Shown: positions 1 through 10,640 of the stretch, piece after piece
Layout of the letters: the number at the start of each line of letters is the position of its first letter
Numbering within the stretch: position 1 is the stretch's first letter
From: Inia geoffrensis
Taxonomy: Eukaryota > Chordata > Mammalia > Artiodactyla > Iniidae
Assembly (NCBI GenBank): GCA_036417435.1
Contig: CM070907.1
Location: 60,372,001-60,436,000 of the forward strand
Direction: 5' to 3'
DNA length: 64,000 bases
The notes under the pieces: generated by a model
The model's input: the letters and a program-made list of their open reading frames with translations, nothing else
The model's database searches: none
Told to the model about the DNA's origin: nothing
Made by a program: the position numbers and the translations under genes

Positions 1-120
1 GAGACGGACATTAGGCATGGTTGGTCCCACTTTGCAGGTGGGGAAACCGAGGGACTAAAATGAAAATTAACTTGCCTGAGGTCGCAAGGCAAGTTAGAGG
101 CAGATGCAGAATTTGTGATT
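1..120 (+). repeat. MIR fragment (left edge)
   Basis: Old MIR-type pattern cut by the window edge: a 'gtggggaaaccgaggga' core followed by an 'acttgcctgaggtcgcaaggc' region, as in the MIR core and 3' half. Strongly diverged. Confidence 0.45.
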
Positions 121-663
121 CTTTCCATTGTTCTGTGCTCTGCATTTTACAAAACACTGCCAATTCTTTGATTCCCTCGCTCCTCACTATGGCATAATGA
201 AGTAAACAGGACAGGTAGTGTCTTCACTATATTCATCTCACAGAGGAAAATACTGAGATTCAGGGAAGTTTAGGAGCCTGCCCATTTTGACAGGGCTAAG
301 GCTATAATCCACATTTCCAGATTTCCTCTTAAAACAGGCTTTTTAAACTTAACACCAAACACTTTAATTGGCCCAAAGGCCAATTTTATCCGCTTGCTGC
401 CACATAGAGTATAAATATTTAAATTCTTTTTAAATGTTTAGAAAAGAACTATTTCCTCTCTCCCATCAAACCTGACCCTGTAACTTTGTCCAGTGTCAAG
501 ACTAGTAGCCCTAACTTGTACACGCTCTAGTTGTACGTTTTGTCAACTATGTGAATAAAGAAAATAGAAAAACAAAACAGATATTGACAGAGGCTGAGGA
601 CCAAGCAGGCAACAGAAACAGCAGCCAGTCCTCAGCACCCTATGAGAAGCATGTGGGCCAGAA
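121..663. other. No gene; weak MIR-like patch only
   Basis: A/T-rich unique sequence. A faint MIR-like core is visible near 200-330 ('cagaggaaaatactgagattcaggg'). No exon or promoter signal. Confidence 0.4.
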
Positions 664-808
664 CAGTGGTCTTCAAAGTGGGCTCCAAGCCTGGCCCAGC
701 TGAACCAATCACTTCAGGGAGTGTTGGTGGAGCTGGGGCTGCTTTTCAAGCCCTTTTTGCCTCACCACAGGTGATTCTGAAGATCAGCCAGGGCTGAGGA
801 CCATTCTG
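664..808 (+). mobile_element. MER5A-type hAT MITE
   Basis: Starts cagtggtcttcaaagtggg, contains 'caggtgattctgaagatcag', and ends 'gaggaccattctg', the inverted terminal parts of MER5A. A non-autonomous, long-dead hAT-Charlie element. Confidence 0.6.
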
Positions 809-1044
809 CTCACCATGATTTGCTCCTATGTTGGAAACTTTGCCCTTGGCCAAAAGGAAATGACAAGTCTCATGCAGAAGAAATGATATCCAGCTGACCT
901 AGAAGTCAGCTACACGCATTAGCTAAGAGTTGGGAACCATTAGAGAGCCAACAGGACTTTGATCTTCCTCAGACTCCAGGTGAAGTGGAAATAAATTCAC
1001 AGCTAAGGAGGGGATCGTCTTCTCTGACCCCATGACTTTCAGAT

Positions 1045-1450
1045 TCTGCTAATATTTACTAAACGCCTTGAACGCTGCAGACACTGGGGCAGACGGGCTG
1101 TTTACGTTTCAGTTCATCTCACGACCATCATGTGGAGACACCACTGGCCTCGTTTTATAGATGATACTCAAAAATGGTCAAGTGACTTGACTTACCCAGT
1201 GCTTGGAAACAGCAGAGTTGGTTGCATCCCGGTAAGAAACAAGGATACCGACCGTTGCCTGGGAGTCTGCTGTGTTCCTGACCAATAGCCAATAGCTATA
1301 TACATGATTTCTTACGGTCAGACCTGCCCTGAACAGCAGGGAATGTTTTTATTCGCACTCTCCAGATGAGAAAACCAACACTCAGAAAGGTTCTGTAACT
1401 ACCAATGGCATCACTAGGAAAAGGCCGGAACAGAATTCAGCACAGGTCTG
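1045..1450 (+). repeat. MIR fragments (two, tandemly placed)
   Basis: About 1045-1235 follows MIR order: 'atatttactaaacgcctt', then 'cgttttatagatgatactca', then an 'acttgacttacccag' segment. A second copy at ~1350-1450 has 'ctccagatgagaaaacc' and 'aggttctgtaact'. Both are heavily diverged. Confidence 0.45.
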
Positions 1451-2290
1451 CTTGGGTCTGTGCCCAGTGCAGGTCCAGGTGCAGCTGGTGTAGCTGTGAT
1501 TGTTTCCCAAGTCTCCACTGTGTTCCAGCTTGCTCTTGGCCGTTGGTGTGCAGTGGCACACAGGAGCTAAGGTAAGCTCCCCACACCTACCTCTGCTCAG
1601 AGAGAGGATGGTAATTAAGGTCAGACTGCAGGCTCCCTGTTTCCTCATGCCACCGGGGGGATAAGAGCGGCTGCTCTGGCAGCCACCCATGACCCGGGCC
1701 TTTGCCAAGGTGATTCAGATTCCGCCCGAGTGCTGGGTTACTGTTCAAACGTGTCCGGGGTTCTCTGGGCACTTTGGTCCCCTGCCACGCAATGAAATCC
1801 TGTTGTCACGGGCAGAATTGATTGAGAAGATCGGATTCGGAGCAGCACTCCGCACCCAGGACTCGGGCGTCCTGCACCTCCCCGGGCACAAAGCTGACCA
1901 CCCGCCATCGAGCCCTCGGAGGGAGGCCCAGCCGGGAGAAGGACCAGAGCGCAGGGCGTGGGCAGGATGCACCACTCCCGCCCGCCGACGCTGCGAGTCC
2001 TTTGTGCCGGTTTCGTTTTGTCTTCTGGGGTAAAGGCTCCCTCCGCCGCTATCGCTTCTTTAGGAACCAGCTCATGTGAAGGGGCCCGTTAGTCACGGAT
2101 TCCGAGTCATTGTGGAGGGATCGGGCGTTTTCAGTGCCAGCGCTTCCAGTGACCTTTTAAATCCTGAGATGAAAATCTCGGGGCATCCAGAGCCCTTCCT
2201 CACTGGATGCAGGGAAGAGAAACGACCACAAAGTCTGAGGCACTTTTCCTGCTCTCTACTGAGGCCTCTCTGGGCAATAGTAGTTACAAT
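1451..2290. other. No gene recognised; moderately GC-rich unique DNA
   Basis: ORFs of 60-114 codons occur on both strands at 1.4-2.3 kb, but none resembles a known protein. They overlap one another in different frames and lack splice or start context. Weak CpG enrichment near 1840-2070 could mark a relic promoter or enhancer. Confidence 0.4.
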
Positions 2291-2306
2291 AAGAGTGACA
2301 GGTTTA

Positions 2307-2654
2307 TAGGGGTAAGACAGGAATAAAGACACAGACCTACTAGAGAATGGACTTGAGGATATGGGGAGGGGGAAGGGTAAGCTGTGACAAAGTGAGAGAG
2401 TGGCATGGACATATATACACTACCAAACGTAAAATAGATAGCTAGTGGGAAGCAGCCGCAGAGCACAGGGAGATCAGCTCAGTGCTTTGTGACCACCTAG
2501 AGGGGTGGGATAGGGAGGGTGGGAGGGAGGGAGACGCAAGAGGGAAGAGATATGGGAACATATGTATATGTATAATTGATTCACTTTGTTATAAAGCAGA
2601 AACTAGCACACCATTGTGAAGCAATTATACTCCAATAAAGATGTAAAAAAAAAA
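2307..2654 (+). mobile_element. 5'-truncated L1 3' end with target-site duplication
   Basis: L1 3'UTR of the young cetartiodactyl type ('gggatagggagggtgggag', then 'tccaataaagatgt' and an A-tail). It is flanked by perfect 16-bp repeats aagagtgacaggttta at 2291-2306 and 2655-2670. Only ~350 bp of the 3' end was inserted. Confidence 0.92.
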
Positions 2655-2679
2655 AAGAGTGACAGGTTTAAAAGGGTCT

Positions 2680-2880
2680 TTATGTAGTGCCTGGGTCTCT
2701 ATATACATCATCTAATGGAACCACAACCCTATGCGATATCATTATTGCCATTGGTTGGAAGAGAAAGTTGAAGCTCTGGTTTACTATTCTGCCCAAGGAC
2801 ACACAGCTAAGAGAGCAATGCAGGAATTAACATTCAGCTCTGTCTGACTGCCTGGCTCCAAAGATGCCCCTCAACATTCA
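2680..2880 (+). repeat. MIR fragment
   Basis: MIR order is preserved: 'tacatcatctaatgg', 'cgatatcattattgccatt', 'gcccaaggacacacagct', 'ctgtctgactgcctggctcca'. Confidence 0.6.
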
Positions 2881-2965
2881 GACCACCTAAGAAATGTAGC
2901 CAGGACCCACCCACAGTGGCCCCTACCAGAAGGTAGGAGTTGCCAGCTAGGTTAGAATAGGCTGG

Positions 2966-3325
2966 GGAACTTCCCTGGTGGTACAGTGGTTAAGAATCCG
3001 CCTGCCAACGCAGGGGACATGGGTTCGAGCCCTGCTACGGGAAAATCCCACATGCCACAGAGCAACTAAGCCCGTGTGCCACAACTACTGAGCCTGCGTT
3101 CTACAGCCCACAAGTCACAACTACTGAGCCCACATGCCACAGCTACTGAAGCCCACGTGCCTAGAGCCCATGCTCTGCAACAAGAGAAGCCACCGCAATG
3201 AGAAGCCCACACACCGCAATGAAGAGTAGGTCCCGCTCGCCACAACTAGAGAAAGCCCATGCACAGCAACGAAGACCCAACGCAGCCAAAAATAAATAAC
3301 TAAAATTAAAATTAAAAAAAAAAAA
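2966..3325 (+). mobile_element. Long CHR-type SINE (tRNA-Glu head, ~360 bp)
   Basis: A tRNA-derived head (aacttccctggtggtacag, with a 'gggttcgagccctgc' B-box region) is followed by the long 'cacaactactgagcc' body and an A-rich tail. Target-site duplication agaataggctgg at 2954-2965 and 3326-3337. Confidence 0.92.
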
Positions 3326-3394
3326 AGAATAGGCTGGAACAGGAAATCAATTGTGAACCCTGAGGAAGCCTCCCTTAAAAATAAGGGGCCCCAT

Positions 3395-3965
3395 TGCCTT
3401 AGTCAGCTCGGGCGGCTATAACAGTTACCATAGAATGGGTGGCTTAAACCATAGACATTTATTTCTCCTAGTTCCAGAGGCGGAAAGTTTGAGATCAGGG
3501 TGCCAGCATGGTGGAGTTCTTGGTAAGGCCCCTGCTTCTTTCTGTGTCCTCACAGTAGAGGACGAGGAAGAGAGTGCACTAGCTTTCTTGCCTCTTCTTT
3601 TAAAGGTACTAATTCCATTCATAAAAGTGCCATCCTCAGGCTTCCCTGGCGGCAGAGTGGTTGAGAGTCCGCCTGCTGATGCAGGGGACATGGGTTTGTG
3701 CTCCGGTCTGGGAAGATCCCACATGCAGCGGAGCGGCTGGGCCCGTGAGCCATGGCCGCTGAGCCTGTGCGTCCAGAGCCTGTGCTCTGCAACGGGAGAG
3801 GCCACAACAGTGAGAGGCCCACGTACCGCAAAAAAAAAAAAAAAAAAAGCGCCATCCTCATGACCTAATTAACTCCCAAAGTCCCCAACTCCAAATACCA
3901 CAACATTGGAGATTAGTGTTTCAACATACGGATTTGGGGGGGACACACACATTCAATCCATAACA
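3395..3965 (-). mobile_element. MST-type MaLR solo LTR, complete with 5-bp duplication
   Basis: Read on the minus strand it starts TGTTATGGATTGAATGTGTG and ends in the complement of tgccttagtcagc, the pattern of MST/THE-type LTRs. It is bounded by cccat at 3390-3394 and 3966-3970, a perfect 5-bp duplication, so both ends are intact. A SINE at 3639-3844 is inserted in it. No internal retroviral sequence. Confidence 0.88.
3639..3844 (+). mobile_element. CHR-2-like cetacean SINE inside the MST LTR
   Basis: Short-form SINE with A-tail. Target-site duplication aaaagtgccatcctca (3623-3638) versus aaaagcgccatcctca (3845-3860). Younger than the LTR it splits. Confidence 0.93.
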
Positions 3966-4769
3966 CCCATAGTTCAGGGAAAGGGTTTAAAAGGAAAAGC
4001 TGATGACCCAAGTAGATCCTAGAAAGAGAGAAGGGGAGTGTTGGTGGTACTGGTCCCTGAGGTAGCAGTTCCAGACTAGTCCTGACCTGGTGCTCCTGGG
4101 AGGAGATTGTCTTCCCACAATGCACATGGGACTTTTGCAGCAAATGGGTTCAGCTGCACCAACAGGTCTGTTCTTCTGAGTAAGACCAGTTTTCAGTGGT
4201 GACACCCAGGGTCAGAGCTACCTATTTAGCGTCTTTGTATAAATTTAAAAAGAAGAAGGCATCCCCTTCCTTGGGTGCCAGTTTAGTGGCCCAACAGTAA
4301 GCACGGGCTGGATTTTAGTTTCCACTCATCTCCTTGGATGTGTAAGCTCCGCAGTGTATATGATCTGTACAACTCTGTGAAACCGAGCTGCATGACAAGC
4401 AATGACAGTAGCAGATTTATAGACCCCAGTTCTAGACTCACTTGAATGGCAAAGCCAGTCTGAATCCCCTTTTTGGACTATATGTCCATTGGACCGTGTA
4501 AGCCTCCAGGTTCTGGCATGCTCTGGGGTGAGGGGAAGACCCTAGCAGAGAGATACTAAGAATTCATGCAAATAAGGCAGTAGGTGGTTGAGCAATTAAT
4601 TAAACATAAAGAAGCCTAGCTGTAAGTTGTCCCCAAATTGTGGTTTTGTTCATGCAAGTTAGACCACTCCTGCTCCAAGTCCCTGCTTACCGCATGCTGT
4701 TACTGTGTTTTTGTCTTCTGTGAAGGTAGATACTAGGGATTCTCCTGGTCAGGTGTGAACTGATTGATG
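3966..4769. other. No gene or named repeat recognised
   Basis: Unique-looking AT-balanced DNA with only short ORFs of no recognisable product. Confidence 0.4.
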
Positions 4770-6475
4770 GAAAAAATTGCACTTAATCATAATGTATGAT
4801 CCCTTTAATGTACCGTTGAATTTGAGTTGCTAATATTTTGTTGAGGATTTTGCTTCAATATTCCTCAGGAATATGGCCTCTAATTTCCTTTTCTTAGAGT
4901 GTTGTTATCTGGCTTTGGTATGTCAATGAAAAAATTGTTGTCTGCCATATCAGATAAAAAAGGATGTTGCAGCCATAAAGCTACTACAGCCACCCAGATG
5001 GTGAGCCCTGAGGGAACTCAGGATGGAGAAAAATAGGCTGCCCATAGCCAAGCCCTCACCCCCAACTACACATCCTGAGGGGATTCAGGGTGAGAAAGCA
5101 CGGGATACTTGCCCCAGATAGCTGACATGCATATCAAAGGAATGATTTCAGTGAGCCCAGGCCCTTGCATCTTCCCACACATAGAAAAGCACTAAAGTCC
5201 TTAACTTGAGATGTCTGGTTTTCTTCAGTTAACAGTAATCTTTTGATGTTCCAACTACTTGGCCTTTGTCGCAAAAACTCCTACATATCCCGACTCCTCC
5301 CTTACCTCTTTGGAAGCATCTCTCCTCTGAGATGCTGTGTCCCGGGCTTAAGTCCTCAGTTTTGCCTGCTGAATAAAACATAACTTTCAACTTTTAGGTT
5401 GTGCATTGTTTTTCAGCCGAGGGGTATCAGGGAGATGCTAGCCTCACAAAATGCAGCTGGCTTGACTGTATGATCAGACAGGGCCACAGGCTGTGTCCCA
5501 TAGTTTGGTAGGGCCACAGGCTGTCATCCACAGTTGGACAGGCCGCTGGCTGTGCTCTGCTGTTGGCCCGGCTCCCTGATCGCGTGGGGCCACCAGCTAT
5601 GCTCAATAATCAACCTGGGCCTTAGGCTCTGAGACTGGGCAGGATTAGTGCCCAGCCTCTCTGGTTGGGTGAGGCCACAGTCTGTGCTCTGATGCTATGT
5701 AGGGCTGCTGGCTTGGCTCCCTGCCCAAACAGGGAAGTAAACTGGACTCGGAGGCTGCTCAGGGTTCTCTCCCCATGCCCTCTTGTCAGGCAGGGCTGGA
5801 GGCTATGCTCAGCAACCAGGCCGGACTGAGGCCTTGGCACCCTGTCCAGGTGGGGCCATAGAATGAGATCTACAGCTGGACAGCCCATTGGCTGTGGACC
5901 CAAACTGGACAGAACTGCCCGAAGAGCTCCCTGGCCAGACAGGGCCACTACCTCAGCTCTGTGGCTAGGCATGGCCACCAGCTGGGCTCTCTGCTCAGGT
6001 GCCACCACCAGCAGGAACACAGTTGGCCAAGAGCCACATGCTGCTTTACTATGATCCTCATCCCCTCCTCTGTCTGTAGCTGATCCCTGCTGGTCTAACC
6101 CTACTGATTCCCCCAGTGATTCCTGTAAGGCAAGACTGAAGTGGGTCTCCTGGGAAGCATCCTGGAATGCTGGGGAAGCTGGATGTCCACCTTGAGCTCT
6201 ATTTTTCCCACAGGAGAAGTTGTAGGCCCTGGGGGACCTTCTAGGTAGAGAGCCAGGCCAGCCTGGGGGAGGGGCAATACAGTCAAAGGGAAGTCCTGCT
6301 CTTACCCTTCTAATGCAGTTTTTCCTGGTTTCTGTGATCCAAGGGTATGCTTCAACCCCACTCCTGAGTTCTGGAATCTTCAGAGGTGTCTTGTTGTACA
6401 CAGTTGCTAGTTGATCTTTCTGTGAAGGAGTCAAACTGGGACCACCTATTCCGTCATCTCGCTGACATCCCTCCT
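4770..6475 (-). mobile_element. Rearranged L1: 5'UTR joined to a piece of ORF2
   Basis: The right end (~6475) reads on the minus strand as an L1 5' start ('gatgacggaataggtggtcc'). Next comes a 5'UTR of decayed ~30-bp tandem units around 'cagggccacaggctgtg' down to ~5453. The sequence then jumps directly to ORF2 reverse-transcriptase-region DNA (5423-5452 and 4770-4920, for example 'taatgtatgatccctttaat'). ORF1 and much of ORF2 are missing. ORF2 is split by an LTR-like insert at 4921-5422. A 270-codon open frame (5622-6434, minus) runs through the 5'UTR; its weak 10-residue periodicity comes from the 30-bp units. It is very unlikely to be a real gene. Confidence 0.7.
4921..5422 (+). mobile_element. 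ERV-type solo LTR inserted in the L1
   Basis: About 500 bp that interrupts the L1 reading 'ggtatcaggg'. The duplicated ggta at 4917-4920 and 5423-5426 gives a 4-bp target duplication. The insert starts tgtcaatg and has an AATAAA at 5372-5377 followed by a T/G-rich stretch, as in an R-U5 region. The expected terminal CA is not evident, so the right edge is uncertain. Family not identified. Confidence 0.55.
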
Positions 6476-6969
6476 CCTGACTGATATTTCTTTACTACTA
6501 TTTTCGACCTTGAAAAAAATAGTTATTTTTACACTGCTGCCAAACAAATAGAATCATGACTTATATAGTTAATTTCACATGTTTTTAGGAATTCTACTAA
6601 TTTCTGACTTTAACAAAAACTTCTCCTTTTGGGAAATGAAAAGTGGGGGGCTTTTGTGGGGTAAATATTACAAAGAAACTGGAACAGGGCTAGAGATACT
6701 GATTAGGATCAGGGTCTAGGGAAGCAGCTTAGTCACAAGGTCCCAGAGGCAAGTGGGACTTGGACTTGGAAATGTGTTGAGGGGAAGAGAGTATGAGAGG
6801 GACAGGTGAGACATTCAGAGCTGTTAGAATCCAGGAACGGCAGTTACATGAGAGGCAGCATTTTAGTTCCAAGCCATCTTCGAAGGCATCTTGAAGAGTG
6901 GCTGGAGCTGGCAGAGAATTTGGTAGCAAGGAAGGACAGAGTCTTGCCAATAGCAAGGAGGGCTGGCAA
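6476..6969. other. No gene or named repeat recognised
   Basis: Unique DNA with short overlapping ORFs only. A polypurine-biased stretch at 6770-6810. Confidence 0.35.
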
Positions 6970-7090
6970 TTTGTTCACTTGATAAGTGTTTGAGTCCCTG
7001 TATGTCAGACACAGATAGTCCCTGCAAGTACAACAATGAACAGGACACACACAATGCCTGCGTTCACAAGCCTCAAGTCTAGTGAAAACA
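6970..7090 (-). repeat. L2 fragment
   Basis: Reverse of the L2 3' end: 'gagtccctgtatgtcagaca', then 'caacaatgaacaggac', then 'cacaagcctcaagtctagtg'. Confidence 0.5.
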
Positions 7091-7473
7091 AAGGGCCAGG
7101 ACCCTGCTAAGTGAACTGGGTGTCCCAGTAGAGCTCCAGACACAGCCGAACATGAGTGGGAGACAGGGCAAAAGCAGTGCCATACCGATCAAGCACACAC
7201 CAAGGAAGACAGGGGAAAGGCTGCACCAAATTGAGCATACAGATGCTTGTCCAGTAGACCCACTTCTTGGTGAGGAGCAGACCCCCTTGCACTGTCAGGG
7301 TAGGTTCTTCCTGACCCAGAGGCTGAGGATTTGCAGCCAAGTGACTCTGGATGTGATGAGGTTCAACAAGAGCCTCAGAGTGCATAACAAGTCAGCAGTC
7401 TCTGCCAGATGCACCCCACTCTGACCGAGCCTGGGCATGAGCTGAGATGCTCAGTCTGTTCCCTAGCATCCTT

Positions 7474-7689
7474 TTTTTTTTTTTTTTTTTTTTTTGTGCG
7501 GTATGCGGGCCTCTCACTGTTGTGGCCTCTCCCGTTGCGGAGCACAGGCTCCGGATGCGCAGGCTCAGTGGCCATGGCTCACGGGCTCTGACGCTCCACG
7601 GTACGTGGGATCTTCCCGGACCGGGGCACGAACCCGTGTCCCCTGCATCGGCAGGCGGACTCTCAACCACTGCGCCACCAGGGAAGCCC
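7474..7689 (-). mobile_element. CHR-2-like cetacean SINE
   Basis: Full short-form SINE in reverse, from a T-run to 'caccagggaagccc'. Near-identical flanks ccctagcatcctt (7461-7473) and ctctagcattctt (7691-7703) mark the target duplication. Confidence 0.93.
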
Positions 7690-7926
7690 TCTCTAGCATT
7701 CTTGGCTGCTGACAGTCCATCCCTCAAATTGTGGACAGCTTCTAGAGGTTGTGTTACATCTGTTCAGAGTCCCTTTCATAGTATTTCCTAAAATGAAATG
7801 AAGTGAAATGAAATAAAATATGACATAGTTACATAAGTCTTGTTTAAGCATGCCAAAAAAAAAAAAAAACAACTTTGTGTGGCTCAATAAATAGGATTTA
7901 ATTTTGCTTGTCATAGTGTTCATTAC

Positions 7927-8394
7927 TTTATTAGTTTCCTAGGACTGCTAAAACAAGGTGCCACTAATTGGCTTAAAACAATAGAAATGTATTGTCTCAC
8001 AGTTCTGGAGCCTAGCAGTCTGAAATCAAGGTGTCCGTAGGGTCTCTATGAACGTGCTAGAGAGAGGTGCTTACTTGCCTCTTCTAGATTCTGGTGTTTG
8101 TGGGCAATCCTTGGCACTCCTTAGCTTGTAGATGCATCACTTCAGTCACATGGCTGTCTTCTCCCTTCGTATCTTCACATTGTCTTCTCTCTTTGCGTCT
8201 GTCTCTGTGTCCAAATTTCTCCTTTTTATAAGGACATCAGTCATATTGGAATAGCTCCCACCCTAGTGACCTCATTTTAACTTGATAACCTCTGATTAGG
8301 TAAGACCCTATTTCCGAATACCGTCACATTCTGAGGGCCTGGGAGTTAGGACTTCAACATATCTTTTTGAGGGAACACAATCCAACCCATAACA
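7927..8394 (-). mobile_element. MaLR LTR (MST/MLT1-type), solo
   Basis: On the minus strand it starts TGTTATGGGTTGGATTGTGT and contains 'aatgaggtcactagggtggg', 'acagccatgtgactgaag' and 'ctccagaactgtgagacaat', the order of a MaLR LTR. More diverged than the copy at 3395-3965; no clean 5-bp duplication remains. Confidence 0.78.
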
Positions 8395-8466
8395 TTTATT
8401 CTAGGTAATAAGTGGATCTTGAGTCCATTGCCAGGAATCTAGCCACATATTCTCCCTCCTTTCTCC

Positions 8467-8491
8467 CTCTCTCTCTCTCTCTCTCTCTCTC
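8467..8491. repeat. (CT)n microsatellite
   Basis: About 12 CT units. Confidence 0.95.
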
Positions 8492-9929
8492 CTCCATCCC
8501 TGCCATCACATTCTATGAAAAAATAAATATGGTGTTTCTCAACCTGGACTATGTTTCTAGTAACATCACATTTTGTAAGCAGAAAAAAAAAAAAAAACTG
8601 CCTATACTATTCATTTAGGAACTAAACTATCGAGTACTTTATGACATCCCTCAGATTATTTTCCTGTATTGCTTCTTCACTCTCATATTGGCACTCAAAA
8701 TCTCTTGTACCTATAGTCTGAACTGTCCAACTCAATTTTAGATTCATTGAGAACAGGGCTTCTCGTTATTGTTAATCTCACAGAGGAAAATTCTGGTCAC
8801 AATCTATGGGTGGAACAAATGATTGAAAGCATGTCACAATATCCTCTATGCCTACCACCAAACACACTGCTCCAGGCAAAATAACTCTGTCTGGGACAGT
8901 CCTATGCAAGCTGGGATGTTTGGTCACCTTAGGACTCAAAATAGTTAAGGTTTAAATAGCAGGTGAGATGGAGGCAAAAAGGTGTGGATTGTTTTTCTGA
9001 GAGACACAACTCTAAAGAGAAGAAGATAGAGTAATATCTAGAGAAGGAAACAGGGTCGAGAGAATTTTTCACCTCTTTATTCCCCCTCTTTCTTATTTTT
9101 TAAATCATGCTGAAGGCTTATTTCTATAATGAAAGGAAAAAGTGAGGATGAGGCTGGAGATATAGGAGGCTAAGGATAATTGATGGAGCAGCATCTTGTC
9201 CTCATGAAGTAGAAGAGGCAGGATGCTGAGTCCCGAGGGTAGGAGAAGGTCCCACCTGCCTGAGAGAAAATCCCATGTGTGAAAGCGGGAATGGGAAATG
9301 GAGGGGGATTACAACAGATGCTTTCCATCTTGTCAGGATGCGGAGTGAGGAGAGGGGTGGGGTTGAGGCTTGAATGGAGATAAGCAAAGCCTTGGAAATG
9401 TAAAAAAACAGTAAAACACATTCCAAGAACACAGGAATGCCCAGCTGAGATGGGGAATCCTGAATACGCAGCATATAACATAATTATTATCACCAGCTAG
9501 GCTAAGATCCCCAGCCTGTCCAAAGTCATACAACTATAAGCATATTATAACATATTTCCAGTCTTGAAAAATATCTACCATTGCATTTAAAAAGACTTGT
9601 CTATGGGCAAGTACGTTGCTAGACAGGAGACAAAAATACTTTTTAACAGGCTTCAGGAGAAAATGAAACATGAGAGGAAGCAAAAAATATACTCAGCCTT
9701 TGGCAGGACTATTATTAATGGGCACTCTTTACTGTACTGTGGTAGGTGGCACAGTCAGGCATACATGAGCTCAGACTGGAAAGCAACATGGGGAGAAGAG
9801 GAATCAGAGATAGGGCAATTTGGAGGCTACATAGGGGCCAAGCACACATTCTTGGCATCCTGGATGGTTTGGAACCTTGACATAACGCCAAGACTTGGCT
9901 GCCTGGTACTAAGAACTATCTTTCTCTGG
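8492..9929. other. No gene recognised
   Basis: Mostly unique AT-rich DNA. Overlapping minus-strand ORFs at 9170-9533 and a 143-codon plus ORF at 9597-10028 show no recognisable protein. The 3' end of the latter runs into a MIR. Confidence 0.4.
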
Positions 9930-10060
9930 TGGTGGGCATTTATACATACCCAATGCCAAATCCTCATGATAACCCTTTGGGATAGTTATCCAATTTTGCC
10001 AAGGGGAAGACTTCGTTTCAATAGTTAGTTACCTAGTCCATGGCTGGTAAATTAGCAGAG
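9930..10060 (+). repeat. MIR fragment
   Basis: 'atcctcatgataacccttt', 'ccaattttgccaaggggaag' and 'agttacctagtccatggct' follow MIR order. Confidence 0.5.
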
Positions 10061-10235
10061 ATGAGATGTAGCTAAGCTGATTGATTTAGCCCCTCCCTTT
10101 GCCCTTCTTACTTTTCACCTGTAACAGTGAGGATAATAACAATACCTAAGCACAAACCTTTTTAAGTATTAAATGAGGTCGTGTACATGAAAGTGCCAGG
10201 CACCCCACAGTGGCTGCTTATATATTTGTCTAGCA

Positions 10236-10441
10236 TAGTGGTTTTCAACTGGTAGCAATTTTGCCCCCCAGGGGATTTGTGGTAATGGAGATATTTTTGA
10301 TTGTCACAAGTAGGGGAGTGCTATCGGCATCTAGTCGGTAGAGGCCAGGGATGCTGCTAGACATCCTACTATGCACAGGCAGTCCCCACAGCAAAGAATT
10401 AACCTGCCCAAAATGTCAATGGTGGTGATGTTGAATCCCTG
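10236..10441 (+). mobile_element. MER20-type hAT MITE
   Basis: Nearly end-to-end MER20 pattern: 'agcaattttgccccccaggg', 'gctatcggcatctagtcggt', 'ccagggatgctgctagacat', 'caaagaattaacctgccc'. Flanking ctagca and ctagtagca remnants are consistent with an 8-bp hAT duplication. Confidence 0.85.
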
Positions 10442-10509
10442 CTAGTAGCATAATGCAGGGGACTGGAAACTGTACACACTAACAAAGCACGGCAGAAGCA
10501 AAGTAACAG

Positions 10510-10640
10510 ACAGCTCTTGGTGACAGGACACTTACAGATCTGGATCTTGGACCCACTACTTGCTTTTGACAAGTTATTTAACCTGTCTGAGCCTCACTTT
10601 TCAAATGGGGATCATAACAGCATAAAGTCATTTCAATAAA
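10510..10640 (+). repeat. MIR fragment
   Basis: 'gacaagttatttaacctgtc' and 'tgagcctcacttttcaaatg' match the MIR core. Confidence 0.55.

Noticed and set aside
2966..3060. Possible tRNA gene (A- and B-box-like sequence)
   Set aside because: It is the tRNA-derived head of a SINE, without a complete cloverleaf; the same applies to all other SINE heads.
5622..6434. 270-codon minus-strand ORF
   Set aside because: It lies in L1 5'UTR DNA with decayed 30-bp units that keep the frame open; no known protein resemblance.
7392..7791. Overlapping ORFs rich in 'GPRTAKKKKK' or 'VASPVAEHRL'-like residues, here and at every short SINE
   Set aside because: All are translations of the CHR-2-like SINE in different frames; similar peptides recur at each copy.
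9597..10028. 143-codon plus-strand ORF
   Set aside because: No recognisable domain, poor start context, and the 3' part runs into a MIR.
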